Positions 18,072 to 26,725 of a DNA stretch of 60,247 bases are shown piece by piece. The translations under genes and the position numbers were made by a program. The DNA is taken from contig NZ_FMZH01000020.1 of assembly GCF_900101435.1 (NCBI RefSeq), positions 1 through 60,247 on the forward strand, read 5' to 3'. This stretch comes from Pedobacter soli. Lineage in GTDB: Bacteria > Bacteroidota > Bacteroidia > Sphingobacteriales > Sphingobacteriaceae. The notes under the pieces are model-generated. The model was not told the DNA's origin. It saw only the letters and a list, made by a program, of their open reading frames with translations, and ran no database searches. Every line of letters begins with the position of its first letter. Position 1 is the first letter of the stretch.

Positions 18072-18504
18072 GGGAGATATTAAAGAATTCTCTAGAGAAC
18101 TGTCATTCTGAGGGGTAATAATTGTATAAAAATCAATATGAGTGACATGTAATTTATCTTTTGCCCTACAGCCCAGTCTTTCCTCGGCTCGCCGCCGCCG
18201 AGGGGCTCCTTCTTTTTGGCGTCAAAAAGAACCAAAAAACGTCGGCTGAAAATTTTTCTTTCAAAGTCAGTAATAGGGCTGAGATACTGTAGCCCGAAAA
18301 ATTTGTTAGGCCGAATTTCGGTAGAACGGAGATACCCTGCTATGGCCTAGCTGGATGCAAATGCAAAAACACTTAAGTTTTTCAATAAACAGCTATTTAC
18401 ATAATAACGTCAATGATAGCCTCCCGATGAATCGATACAGATAGCTACAAGCCAAAAAACATAATTATAGACTTGATTTATTATTTACTGTAAACCTTTT
18501 ATAA
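18072..18504. repeat. intergenic region with a hairpin-rich element (about 18160-18370)
   Basis: I see no gene in this stretch. The element contains CCTCGGC/GCCGAGG (18182-18188 and 18197-18203), then a 9-bp hairpin TTCTTTTTG/CAAAAAGAA around loop GCGT (18210-18231). It also contains two inverted CTACAG/CTGTAG words (near 18166 and 18287), followed by the phrase TTCGGTAGAACGGAGAT. It reads like a dispersed non-coding element of this genus; only one copy is in the window, so its repeat status is unproven. Confidence 0.4.
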
Positions 18505-18538
18505 ACAAAAAAAGAGACCTTATTGCTAAAGTCTCTTT
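18505..18538 (-). terminator. Rho-independent terminator of the DedA gene
   Basis: On the minus strand AAAGAGAC pairs with GTCTCTTT across an internal loop, followed directly by a run of T residues (18505-18512 on the plus strand as A). It lies 25 bases after the DedA stop. Confidence 0.75.
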
Positions 18539-18562
18539 CATTTATCTTGTTTAAACTACTTT

Positions 18563-19228
18563 TCAAAGTACTTCTTCAGTTTTTTTTGATTGTAAACGGC
18601 TTTTAATGGCAGCCCATATCGCTGGTACAAAAGTAACCACAGCAATAAAGATAATCACCAGTTCAAAGTTGTTTTTAATTACCGGTATCTGGCCCAATAG
18701 GTATCCGCCCATTAATAAAGCAAAAATCCAGGTAACACCACCAATAATATTATAATAGGTAAACCTGCCGAAAGGCATTTTAGCAATGCCAGCCACGAAA
18801 GGCGCAATGGTTCTGAAAATAGGTAAAAACCTACTCAACATAATGGCTTTACCGCCATGTTTTTCAAAAAATTCGTGCGATTGGTGGTAATATTTAAGCT
18901 TTAAGATTTTGTTCTTTTCTTTAAATACGCCTGCACCTAAAACACTTCCCAATTTATAGTTAACGGTATTACCTAAAATGGCGGCAACAATTAAAATAAC
19001 CATCATCACCCAGATATTTAAACCTGTTTCGTGCTCGCCGGCAATTAAAGCACCCATTGCAAATAACAACGAATCGCCCGGAAGGAACGGGGTAACCACA
19101 AAGCCGGTTTCAGCGAAGATGATCAGAAATAAAATCAGGTAAGTCCAGGTACTGTATTCTTTAACAATTTCGGCTAAATGGACATCAATGTGAAGGATAA
19201 AGTCTAAAAGCTGCTGTAGTAATTCCAT
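18563..19228 (-). CDS. DedA family membrane protein
   Basis: 221 residues with about five hydrophobic segments. Diagnostic stretch: IIFAETGFVVTPFLPGDSLLFAMGAL (re-entrant region of the SNARE-associated/DedA fold) and later FFEKHGGKAIMLSRFLPIFRTIAPFVAG with the conserved Arg and Pro residues. DedA proteins are inner-membrane carriers; some flip undecaprenyl phosphate or phospholipids. Which lipid applies here is unknown. The C terminus is basic. It stands alone with its own terminator at 18505-18538. Confidence 0.92.
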   Translation of the reverse strand: MELLQQLLDFILHIDVHLAEIVKEYSTWTYLILFLIIFAETGFVVTPFLPGDSLLFAMGALIAGEHETGLNIWVMMVILIVAAILGNTVNYKLGSVLGAGVFKEKNKILKLKYYHQSHEFFEKHGGKAIMLSRFLPIFRTIAPFVAGIAKMPFGRFTYYNIIGGVTWIFALLMGGYLLGQIPVIKNNFELVIIFIAVVTFVPAIWAAIKSRLQSKKTEEVL

Positions 19229-19293
19229 TTATCTAATTTTGGGCAAAAGTATGAATATCAAAGGGATTAAATGCTAGTAAAATGCAATAATAA

Positions 19294-20004
19294 TTAGTTG
19301 GTAGAAACCAGGCGCATTTGAAGCTCGTTCTTTTTTGTTCCATCAAGCAAAACCGTGTAAACCAATCCTTTGGTAATGGCAATTGATTTTGATGTCGTGG
19401 TTGGAAGCGAATCTAATGCATTTACATCTGGTTGCGTTGCAATGGGAGCTTCCAGTGCGAAAGAAATCCTGGTAGCCTTGGTTAATTTAATTGTTCGACT
19501 TACCCTGTCACCATACTTCATCGTAAATTGTGCAAATGCTCCCCCATCATCTTTCACAATCACATTAGAACCTAAAGTATAACCCAGGTTCAGGAAAGTA
19601 AGTTTTACAGAATCTAAATTCTGTTTCACATCATCCTGAAAAACCGTTAAAACAGGCGGACTGGTAGGTGTTTTGCGGGTATAGAAAATTGAATAATTGG
19701 CGCCAATGTCAAATTTATTGGTGGTACTGGCTACATCTGTAGTTGTATTTATATTTCTGGAAGTAATGGTGTAACTTGAATCGCCGGCCACAACAATGTA
19801 ATTACTGTTTGAACCATAAGCTGTAGAAGCACCTGACTGAACACCACGCAGGAAAAAATTTTGAATAGTATCTGTTACTGCCGAATGAAAATACCGGATT
19901 TTAGCATCTCCTTTAATAAAGTTATCGTTCTTGATGCAGGAAAAAATCATTAATACCGGCACAAGAAGAAACATTTTAGGCCATAAAAAATTACTATTTT
20001 TCAT
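19294..20004 (-). CDS. DUF4397 lipoprotein
   Basis: 236 residues. A signal peptide ends in the lipobox MIFSC with acylated C23. The body has DAKIRYFHSAVTDT, the typical start of DUF4397, a beta-rich domain family of Bacteroidota surface lipoproteins. No enzymatic motif is visible and the role is unknown. The next gene upstream (20065-20745) is a second DUF4397 lipoprotein, so the two probably arose by duplication and may share a transcript. Confidence 0.78.
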   Translation of the reverse strand: MKNSNFLWPKMFLLVPVLMIFSCIKNDNFIKGDAKIRYFHSAVTDTIQNFFLRGVQSGASTAYGSNSNYIVVAGDSSYTITSRNINTTTDVASTTNKFDIGANYSIFYTRKTPTSPPVLTVFQDDVKQNLDSVKLTFLNLGYTLGSNVIVKDDGGAFAQFTMKYGDRVSRTIKLTKATRISFALEAPIATQPDVNALDSLPTTTSKSIAITKGLVYTVLLDGTKKNELQMRLVSTN

Positions 20005-20064
20005 ATAAAATTGCTGATGCTAATAAAACGTAAAGATAGCAGAAAGCTTATGAATTTCCCCAAA

Positions 20065-20745
20065 TTAATTATCGGTAATGATATGCGCCTCTAAGTTTGC
20101 AGCTGTTGTACCGCTAAACCAGATGGTGTATATTTTACCCCCCACAAAATTCGAATTATCAATTGTTTTAATGTTGCCCGAACCAACAACCGAATACCTT
20201 AAATTCAAACCGGCATCGACTGTAAAATAGCCTGATGCTTCTTTATAAGCCAGCCCATTAACAAACTGCAAACCAGCCTGTACACTTACATTAATACCTG
20301 TTGGGAAGTTTGGACTTAAGTTAATCAGCTTCACTTTGGCCTTATCCATCTCACTATTGCTCAGGTTATCTTCATAACTTACAATTTCGCGTACATTACT
20401 CTTATTGGCGACCAAAAAAGCAGTGTAAGTAATAGCAGGAGTAAAATTAAAAGAAGCGTTGGTATTATTGGCGCTATTTGAGCCAATGTAGGCTACACTG
20501 CGACTGCCGGAAGGTATTTTAATATAATCGCTGGTTTCGCCAAAGGCCAGGGCTACGCCGGTAACTTTAACATTATCTAAATAAACATCCTGCTCAATTT
20601 CTGTCAGCGTTGCGTTAACCACCTTAATTTTGGCTTCGCCCTTAACAACCACATCGGGATCATCTTTTTTACAGGCAGATAAAGCCAGTACAGAAACAGT
20701 AAAAAACAGAAAGATCACTTTTGAGAGCTTGTTAAAGATTTTCAT
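20065..20745 (-). CDS. DUF4397 lipoprotein
   Basis: 226 residues. Signal peptide with lipobox LSAC and acylated C25, followed by KKDD. GEAKIKVVNATLTEIEQDVY aligns with the start of the neighbouring DUF4397 protein, and KVKLINLSPNFPTG begins a second similar repeat, so the protein is built of two beta-rich halves. It is probably an outer- or inner-membrane lipoprotein of unknown role. It lies 60 bases upstream of its paralog and behind the terminator of dnaN. Confidence 0.78.
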   Translation of the reverse strand: MKIFNKLSKVIFLFFTVSVLALSACKKDDPDVVVKGEAKIKVVNATLTEIEQDVYLDNVKVTGVALAFGETSDYIKIPSGSRSVAYIGSNSANNTNASFNFTPAITYTAFLVANKSNVREIVSYEDNLSNSEMDKAKVKLINLSPNFPTGINVSVQAGLQFVNGLAYKEASGYFTVDAGLNLRYSVVGSGNIKTIDNSNFVGGKIYTIWFSGTTAANLEAHIITDN

Positions 20746-20770
20746 GGTTAGTTGTTATTTGGTTGAAAAC

Positions 20771-20803
20771 AAGAATGGCTCGGTCAAAAACCAAGCCATT
20801 CTT
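20771..20803 (-). terminator. hairpin terminator after dnaN
   Basis: AAGAATGGCT (20771-20780) pairs with AGCCATTCTT (20794-20803), extended by GGT/ACC after one mismatch. It lies 27 bases beyond the dnaN stop on the minus strand; only a short T-rich run (GTTTTC) follows. Confidence 0.65.
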
Positions 20804-20829
20804 TGCATAAAAACTAAAAAATTAGTAGA

Positions 20830-21954
20830 CTAATAACTATTATTTAGCATAACCGGCATAACCAGCATTAAAACATCTTCATTTTCATCGTTGGTTTGCG
20901 GAATTAAAAGCCCTGCCCTGTTCGGTGTAGATAGCTCTAAAGTTACTTCATCGCCACTCAAATTGCTCAGCATTTCGATTAAGAAACGGGCATTAAAGCC
21001 GATTTCGAGGTCTTCGCCATCATACTGGCAGCTTAAACGCTCGTGTGCCTCATTGGCGAAGTCTAAATCTTCTGATGAAATATTTAACTCGCTGCCACTG
21101 ATTTTTAACCTCACCTGGTGTGTAGTTTTATTGGCAAAAATAACAACCCTCCTCAGTGTATTTAAAAACAGAACCCGGTCAATAATTAATTTATTTGGGT
21201 TGTTTGTCGGAATTACTGCCTCGTAATCTGGATAGCGTTCGTCTATTAAACGACACACTAAATTGATATTTTCGAACTTAAAGAAAGCACTTGTTGCATT
21301 ATAATCAACCGATACATTGATATCGTTAGAAGGCAAAGCACCTTTTAAAAGTGTTAAAGCTTTTTTAGGCAGGATAAACGAAGTTGCTTTATCAGCCTTG
21401 CTATCCATACGGCGATAGCGTACCAGCTTATGTGCATCGGTAGCTACAAAAGTAATGTGCTGTGGCGATAACTGGCAAAATACACCGGTCATTGCCGGAC
21501 GAAGTTCATCGTTACTTACTGCAAAAATAGTTTTGGTAATGGCTTCAGTTAAAACTGATGCCGGCAAATTAACAGAAGAAGCGTTTTCTACAACAGGAAT
21601 CTTCGGGAAATCGTCGCCATTTTCGCCACTCAGTTTATATTTACCGTCACCTGCACTAATCTCGATGGCAAAAGTACTGTCATCAATGTTAAATGCAATT
21701 GGCTGATCAGGTAGGGTTTTAAGTGTATCTAATAAAATTTTAGATGGAACCGCTACTTTACCTTCTTCTTTTGATTCTACAGCCAAAGCAGTTGTCATGC
21801 TCGTTTGTAAATCGGTAGCAGAGATAGTTAAGTTTCCATCTTTAATCTCGAAAAGGAAATTTTCTAATATGGGTAAAACTGTACTGCTGCTCGAAGCACC
21901 ATTTACAGTTTGTAAGTGTTTTAACAGCGTTGATGTGGATACAATAAATCTCAT
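20830..21954 (-). CDS. dnaN: DNA polymerase III subunit beta (sliding clamp)
   Basis: The clamp encircles DNA and holds the replicative polymerase. The 374-residue length is normal. The three repeated clamp domains are visible: MRFIVSTSTLLKHLQTVNG..VLPILENFLFEI at the N terminus, then ELRPAMTGVFCQLSPQHITFVATDAHKLVRY, and a C-terminal part ending DVLMLVMPVML. The gene is not next to dnaA or recF. Its partner polymerase gene dnaE lies about 35 kb away in this window. A TATTTTTG -7 box precedes it. Confidence 0.97.
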   Translation of the reverse strand: MRFIVSTSTLLKHLQTVNGASSSSTVLPILENFLFEIKDGNLTISATDLQTSMTTALAVESKEEGKVAVPSKILLDTLKTLPDQPIAFNIDDSTFAIEISAGDGKYKLSGENGDDFPKIPVVENASSVNLPASVLTEAITKTIFAVSNDELRPAMTGVFCQLSPQHITFVATDAHKLVRYRRMDSKADKATSFILPKKALTLLKGALPSNDINVSVDYNATSAFFKFENINLVCRLIDERYPDYEAVIPTNNPNKLIIDRVLFLNTLRRVVIFANKTTHQVRLKISGSELNISSEDLDFANEAHERLSCQYDGEDLEIGFNARFLIEMLSNLSGDEVTLELSTPNRAGLLIPQTNDENEDVLMLVMPVMLNNSY

Positions 21955-21973
21955 GATATCTTTTAGTCTTCTT

Positions 21974-21981
21974 CAAAAATA
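21974..21981 (-). promoter_or_regulatory. TATTTTTG promoter -7 element upstream of dnaN
   Basis: TAnnTTTG match on the minus strand 19 bases before the dnaN ATG, between the end of gldG (21988) and dnaN. It suggests dnaN has its own promoter. Confidence 0.4.
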
Positions 21982-21987
21982 TAAAAA

Positions 21988-23673
21988 TTATTTAGCGTAC
22001 TTGTATTTGCGGTAATAATGTTGAAAAATTGCAAAGAATATTAACAATAGTATGGGCGCCGCAACATTAATGAGCTGCCATTTAGTTTTTTCGAGTTTAA
22101 TTTTGCCTTTATCGAGCAATCTGATCTTCACTTCCTTATTGCGCAGGGCAATTAAATTGTCTTCATCGGTAAAATAATCAACAATATTTAACAACAAGGC
22201 CTTATTGCCAAAAGTACGTTGCGAATAACGGTCGTAACCCAGCGGAAATGGTGTTCCATTTTGTGCTGATACCTGATTTTTAAAAATATCGCCATCGCCA
22301 ATTACGATCATTTTAGCAGCTTTACCTACATTTTCTACGCTGTAGGGTTGTTTAATACCTGCTGGCAAGGGCCTGCCGGCAAAAACCGAAGGAAAATTGC
22401 CTTTAAGCATTAAACCTACATTTTGCGGATGGCTTTGAAATGAACGCGGATCTAATTGTTCGCCAACCATTTGCAGACTAAACAATTTAGGTGTATTAAA
22501 TACTTTGTTAAAGGCAGAAGTAGTTAAAATATACGATTTTTTGATGTTTCTGGCACCAATGGTATCAACTGTACTGGGAAATTCCGACTTAATGCCATCC
22601 AGTTTTTTCACTACACTTTCTGTCGTATCGGGTAGTAAAACAGGGTAGTAAATCCAGGGCATGAGCTGCATCTGGTTCTGACCGCCAACTACACCGGTTG
22701 AAACCGGAATTTCGGCACTGTTTGCCGGATCGGCGATGATGTTGTAATTAACCCTTGCGCCATACATAAAGAGCATATCATCGAGGTTCAGGTTGCTATT
22801 GGTAGCCATTTGTCCGCCTTGTCCGCGCAGGCTATCCAGTTCTGCACGTACCTGGTCAATACTCCAAAGCACACTACCGCCATTCATTACAAAATAATTG
22901 ATCTTGTACTTTTCGGTCTCTGTAAAGGCTTTGGTTGGCTTCGCAATCACCAACATTTTTAATTTATCTAGTCCTGCCTTATCAATCGTATTTAAATCAA
23001 CGCGACCTACCAAATAGCTGTTTGCCAGGCTATGCATGGCATCATTAAGCTGCAGATCAGACAATTCCCCGTTCGATTCGGAGAAACCAATTCGTGGATT
23101 GTTACCTGTAATTACCTTTTTTAAGCTCGAAGTAAAGATATATTCGAGGTTTTCGATGGCACGGTTAATGTTATCCTCATAACTACCGCGGGTATCGAGA
23201 TTTTGGAAAAGCTTTACCGGAAACTGCTTTCCATCACTTTCCAACATCGCCATCGGGAATACCAGTTTTTGCGTAAGTCCGGCTTCGGTTTTAACACTTA
23301 AATTGGTGGCTTCAATCCCGCTTTCGTACAAATTATTCACCACCGTATCCTGATCGGCCTGACTTAAACCTGCCAGCGGATCAACAAAAACCACTTTTAC
23401 ATCTGCTTTCGAATAAGCCTGGTAATCAGATAAAATATCGCTTACAGCGCCTTGCAAACGTTTAAAAGCAGGTGGTAGTTCGCCATTCAAAAAAACAGTG
23501 ATGATAACAGGTTTTTCGTTTTTGGCCAAAAGTGATTTTGTTTTCTCACTCAGTGTAAACCTTTTATCGGCTGTAAAATCAAAACGCTTAAAAGCATATT
23601 GGCCTATTACATTTAAAACAACTAATGCCCCAATAAACAAAGCAGCAGAGATCCATTTATTTTTCAGCCCCAT
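21988..23673 (-). CDS. gldG: gliding motility-associated ABC transporter substrate-binding protein GldG
   Basis: 561 residues. N-terminal membrane helix (about 9-27), then KRFDFTADKRFTLSEKTKSLLA, the GldG/auxiliary ABC domain start, a long periplasmic region and a C-terminal membrane helix (LINVAAPILLLIFFAIFQHYY). With GldF (permease) and GldA (ATPase) it forms an ABC transporter needed for gliding in Flavobacterium; in non-gliding relatives the role is unknown. Its start overlaps the gldF stop by one base (TAATG), which points to translational coupling. Confidence 0.93.
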   Translation of the reverse strand: MGLKNKWISAALFIGALVVLNVIGQYAFKRFDFTADKRFTLSEKTKSLLAKNEKPVIITVFLNGELPPAFKRLQGAVSDILSDYQAYSKADVKVVFVDPLAGLSQADQDTVVNNLYESGIEATNLSVKTEAGLTQKLVFPMAMLESDGKQFPVKLFQNLDTRGSYEDNINRAIENLEYIFTSSLKKVITGNNPRIGFSESNGELSDLQLNDAMHSLANSYLVGRVDLNTIDKAGLDKLKMLVIAKPTKAFTETEKYKINYFVMNGGSVLWSIDQVRAELDSLRGQGGQMATNSNLNLDDMLFMYGARVNYNIIADPANSAEIPVSTGVVGGQNQMQLMPWIYYPVLLPDTTESVVKKLDGIKSEFPSTVDTIGARNIKKSYILTTSAFNKVFNTPKLFSLQMVGEQLDPRSFQSHPQNVGLMLKGNFPSVFAGRPLPAGIKQPYSVENVGKAAKMIVIGDGDIFKNQVSAQNGTPFPLGYDRYSQRTFGNKALLLNIVDYFTDEDNLIALRNKEVKIRLLDKGKIKLEKTKWQLINVAAPILLLIFFAIFQHYYRKYKYAK

Positions 23674-24398
23674 TATCGCTTCCCTCCCATCATTAAATTG
23701 GTGAAAAACAAGAACAAAGCCGAAAAGGTAATGAAGTAAATCAGATCTCTCGTATCTAAAACGCCACGGCTAATGGCAGTGTAATGCTGGTTGATCCCCA
23801 AATTCATCATTGGGCCTTCGATAGCTTTAAATAAACTAACCTGACTGGTATAATCGAAGCCCAGGAAAGCAAACGCACATAAAGCGGCACAAATCACAAA
23901 AGCAATGACCTGGTTTTTGGTAAGCGATGAAGAAAAAATGCCAATGGCGGTAAATGCCGCTCCAAGTAAAAACAAACCCACGTACGATCCGATCACGGAA
24001 CCAGAATCAATATTACCTTCAGGAAAGCCTAATTTGCTAATGCTGTAGTAATAAATTATTGTGGGGATAAGCGCCAAAAGAACCAATACCAAACTGGAAA
24101 GGTATTTTGCTGCAATAATCTGCCAGAGCTGGATGGGGCGGGTAACCAAAAGCTCGTAAGTGCCTTCTCTCCTTTCTTCGGCGAAGGCACGCATGGTTAT
24201 GGCCGGAATGAGAAACATGAACAGATAAGGCACTAGGCTAAAAAAACCATTAAGTTCGGCATAACCGTACTCAAGCACGGAAGTATCAGGAAATACCCAA
24301 AGTAAAAGTCCAGAAACGAGTAAGAAAATGCCAATGGTGATGTAGGCCACCATCGAACTGAGGAAACTGAATAACTCGCGTTTAAAAACTGCGTACAT
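23673..24398 (-). CDS. gldF: gliding motility-associated ABC transporter permease GldF
   Basis: 241 residues with six hydrophobic segments of the ABC-2 permease type. The region MRAFAEERREGTYELLVTRPIQLWQIIAAKYLSSL is the conserved loop of this permease family. The gene is the first of the gldF-gldG pair, with the two overlapping by one base. GldA is encoded 2.3 kb upstream on the same strand, separated by three outer-membrane beta-barrel genes. Confidence 0.93.
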   Translation of the reverse strand: MYAVFKRELFSFLSSMVAYITIGIFLLVSGLLLWVFPDTSVLEYGYAELNGFFSLVPYLFMFLIPAITMRAFAEERREGTYELLVTRPIQLWQIIAAKYLSSLVLVLLALIPTIIYYYSISKLGFPEGNIDSGSVIGSYVGLFLLGAAFTAIGIFSSSLTKNQVIAFVICAALCAFAFLGFDYTSQVSLFKAIEGPMMNLGINQHYTAISRGVLDTRDLIYFITFSALFLFFTNLMMGGKR

Positions 24399-24523
24399 AG
24401 TTAAATTTAAATGCCGAAGTTAAGAAATATTTTTTCGTTGGCTGCTTCGTTTGAATGATAAATAGATGGTGGTTAATAGTTGATGGTTAATCGTTAATAG
24501 CGTGATTGCTAAAAATAAGGCAC

Positions 24524-24554
24524 AAAAAAAGCCCCCGATTTTCATCAGAGGCTT
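24524..24554 (-). terminator. Rho-independent terminator after the beta-barrel gene 24573-25229
   Basis: On the minus strand AAGCCTCTGA pairs with TCGGGGGCTT (two mismatch or wobble positions), followed by a run of seven Ts. It lies 19 bases after the stop. Confidence 0.75.
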
Positions 24555-24572
24555 AACGTTTTTTATTACAGC

Positions 24573-25229
24573 TTAGAAAGAAAAACCTAATCCAACGGTA
24601 AATACTTTATGCTTAATTGAAGCATCAAAATCCTGTGCTTCTTCGTCGTTAGCCATATTACCTAAGCCCAGCCCATAACCGGCATGAATATTTAAGCCAT
24701 TATTTAATTGGAAACCAGCCAGGAAATTTAGTCCGAAATCGGTACGTCTGAAACCAGAATCCTTGAATTCGATTTTCTCTTTCTCCGATCCCATTTTAGC
24801 ATTGCCACTTAAAGCATAGGCAAAATAAGGACCAGCGCCAACAAATATTTTACCTGCATTGGCCACTTTGAAATTTACAAGGGCGTTAACCGGAAGTTCA
24901 AGATATTTAAAGTTTAGCGTGGCATCAACATCGGTAAGAAAATCGTCATTATTGAAACCAAAGCTACTGCTGTTAATTTTTGTTCCCTTATCAATAAAGG
25001 TTAATCCGGGCTGAATAGAAACCATGTCAGATAATTCGAACTCTACTGTTCCACCAACATAATACGAGGTTTTTGTACCATAACTAAATGATGCACTACC
25101 TGCCGAGAAAGTCATATTTGGAAAAGCCACACCTGCTTTTAAGCCAAATTTAACCGGATTACTGTTTTGAGCTAAAGCTGCAGTGCTTAATGCTGCAACT
25201 GTTAATAAAGATAATACTAATTTTTTCAT
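24573..25229 (-). CDS. outer membrane beta-barrel protein (porin-like)
   Basis: 218 residues from the ATG at 25229; a further upstream in-frame start (25298) would add a hydrophilic leader before the signal peptide. Signal peptide MKKLVLSLLTVAALSTAALAQ, then KFGLKAGVAFPNMTF, alternating polar/non-polar strands (VSIQPGLTFIDKG, IFVGAGPYFAYAL) and a terminal aromatic residue in VFTVGLGFSF, the signature for outer-membrane insertion. It belongs to the OMP_b-brl_2 type. The function is unknown. Confidence 0.82.
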   Translation of the reverse strand: MKKLVLSLLTVAALSTAALAQNSNPVKFGLKAGVAFPNMTFSAGSASFSYGTKTSYYVGGTVEFELSDMVSIQPGLTFIDKGTKINSSSFGFNNDDFLTDVDATLNFKYLELPVNALVNFKVANAGKIFVGAGPYFAYALSGNAKMGSEKEKIEFKDSGFRRTDFGLNFLAGFQLNNGLNIHAGYGLGLGNMANDEEAQDFDASIKHKVFTVGLGFSF

Positions 25230-25360
25230 CTGATTTTTTTGAGATTGTTTGTTAGAATTGTTTTTAATTTTCCCTGTATTTGCCTGATTGACAAACAAAA
25301 TGCTGCAATGATAAACAAACTAATTTAATAGTTAAAATATTTACCAGAATAAATTTCTAT

Positions 25361-25392
25361 AAACAACAAAGCCCCCAATTGCTTGGAGGCTT
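25361..25392 (-). terminator. Rho-independent terminator after the beta-barrel gene 25414-25944
   Basis: On the minus strand AAGCCTCCA pairs with TGGGGGCTT around loop AGCAAT, followed by a T-rich stretch. It lies 21 bases after the stop and resembles the terminator at 24524-24554. Confidence 0.7.
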
Positions 25393-25413
25393 TTAAATGC
25401 GTTAAAGGTTTTA

Positions 25414-25944
25414 TTACAAACCGAATGCAAAAGCAGCGCGTAAGCCAATAAAGCCTGTTGAACCACCATTACCTGACCAGTTTTCGTAACGTAAACCGAA
25501 ATCTAAGCTAGATTTATCGGCAACTGAAAATGAAGCACCTAAAGTTGGAGCAACAGCAAATAATGTACTACCGCCTGTTTCAGTGCTAATTGCTGCACCT
25601 AATTCGCCAGCACCATAAAAGTTACCGCCAAAATAATATTTAGCACCTGCTTTTAATGGAACAACTCCTGCACTTGTTTTAGCACCTACAGCTTTTAGAA
25701 AATCCTTGGCATCGCCTGTTGCCATTACAGATAAATAACCTGCTGAGCCCGTTAAACTTAAAGATTTTGCTACAGGATGCTCATACTGCAATGAACCTCC
25801 CACAATTAAGGAATTTGAATTCTTTTTTGTTGGCAATCCAAACTCAGCACCAATGCTTAATTTTTGAACCGCTCCTTCTGTTTGAGCTGATGCTGCAAAG
25901 CCTAAGCCTGCAACCATTACTAAAGAAAGTAATAACTTTTTCAT
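25414..25944 (-). CDS. outer membrane beta-barrel protein
   Basis: 176 residues with signal peptide MKKLLLSLVMVAGLGFAASAQ. The mature part starts KLSIGAEFGLPTKK and contains FYGAGELGAAIS and LDFGLRYENWSG, ending in AAFAFGL. The same phrases recur in the next upstream protein (26173-26721: GGEIGLPSG, FYAEGQLGAALP, IDLGIRYEGWSG, FAYVFGL), so the two are paralogs. It is an eight-stranded-barrel-size protein of unknown function, not obviously cotranscribed with the paralog (228-base gap). Confidence 0.8.
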   Translation of the reverse strand: MKKLLLSLVMVAGLGFAASAQTEGAVQKLSIGAEFGLPTKKNSNSLIVGGSLQYEHPVAKSLSLTGSAGYLSVMATGDAKDFLKAVGAKTSAGVVPLKAGAKYYFGGNFYGAGELGAAISTETGGSTLFAVAPTLGASFSVADKSSLDFGLRYENWSGNGGSTGFIGLRAAFAFGL

Positions 25945-26172
25945 GTGTTTTTTAGATTATTTGTTCGTTAATTATTTTGCTATTATAGACAATAATTACG
26001 CCAAAAACGTTACAAACAATTTTAAAAAGGCGAAAAACAAAACACAAAAACCTGACAATAAACTGCTTACAGAACAATAATTTTTATTCTAAAAAGTTGT
26101 ACTTAGGTTGAGCGATACGTCTCAGTGTATATTTTTGAGAAAAAAATACAGATTTAATTAAGACCGATCACA

Positions 26173-26721
26173 CTAGAGTCCGAAAACGTAGGCAAATCTT
26201 AGTCCGGCAAAACCTTTGGTATTAACAGAACTTGTATTGATCAAGTTACTATCGCGTTTACCCGACCAGCCTTCGTATCTGATGCCCAGATCGATTTTAT
26301 TTTCGCCCGATAATTTAAACTGGGTGCCAATACCCGGCGACCATGCCAATAATGTTTTCAGGCCGCTACTTAAGGGTAAAGCGGCGCCCAGCTGACCTTC
26401 GGCATAAAAACCTTCGCTTAACCAGTACTTTAATCCTGCTTTTGCAGGTGCATAACTTAAATCCTGAACCTGGAGAATCTGGTTTCGTCGACCGAAAAAA
26501 TTCATGTAACCAGCATTTAAGCTCAAGGCCAGATTGCTTGAAAGAGGCAAATCAGCCTTTACAGATGCGCCCAATCCTACTGCCGATACACCAGCGAAGT
26601 TACCCGAGGGCAAGCCAATTTCGCCACCAATACCGATATTCGGGGTATTTTGAGCCATTAATACTGCAGGCACCAAGCCCAATACTATAATTAAAGTTAA
26701 TCTGATTTTGGTTAAAAGCAT
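26173..26721 (-). CDS. outer membrane beta-barrel protein, cotranscribed with gldA
   Basis: 182 residues; signal peptide MLLTKIRLTLIIVLGLVPAVLMAQ. It is a paralog of the 25414-25944 protein (shared GxEIGLP, GQLGAALP, LGIRYEGWSG and terminal FGL). The start lies 4 bases after the gldA stop, so it is almost certainly cotranscribed with gldA. A link to the Gld transporter is only suggested by this position. Confidence 0.8.
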   Translation of the reverse strand: MLLTKIRLTLIIVLGLVPAVLMAQNTPNIGIGGEIGLPSGNFAGVSAVGLGASVKADLPLSSNLALSLNAGYMNFFGRRNQILQVQDLSYAPAKAGLKYWLSEGFYAEGQLGAALPLSSGLKTLLAWSPGIGTQFKLSGENKIDLGIRYEGWSGKRDSNLINTSSVNTKGFAGLRFAYVFGL

Positions 26722-26725
26722 GAAA

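Noticed and set aside
20065..20745. DUF4397 protein as a TonB-linked SusD-type lipoprotein
   Set aside because: Only the lipobox is shared; there is no SusD-like helical repeat pattern and no SusC gene.
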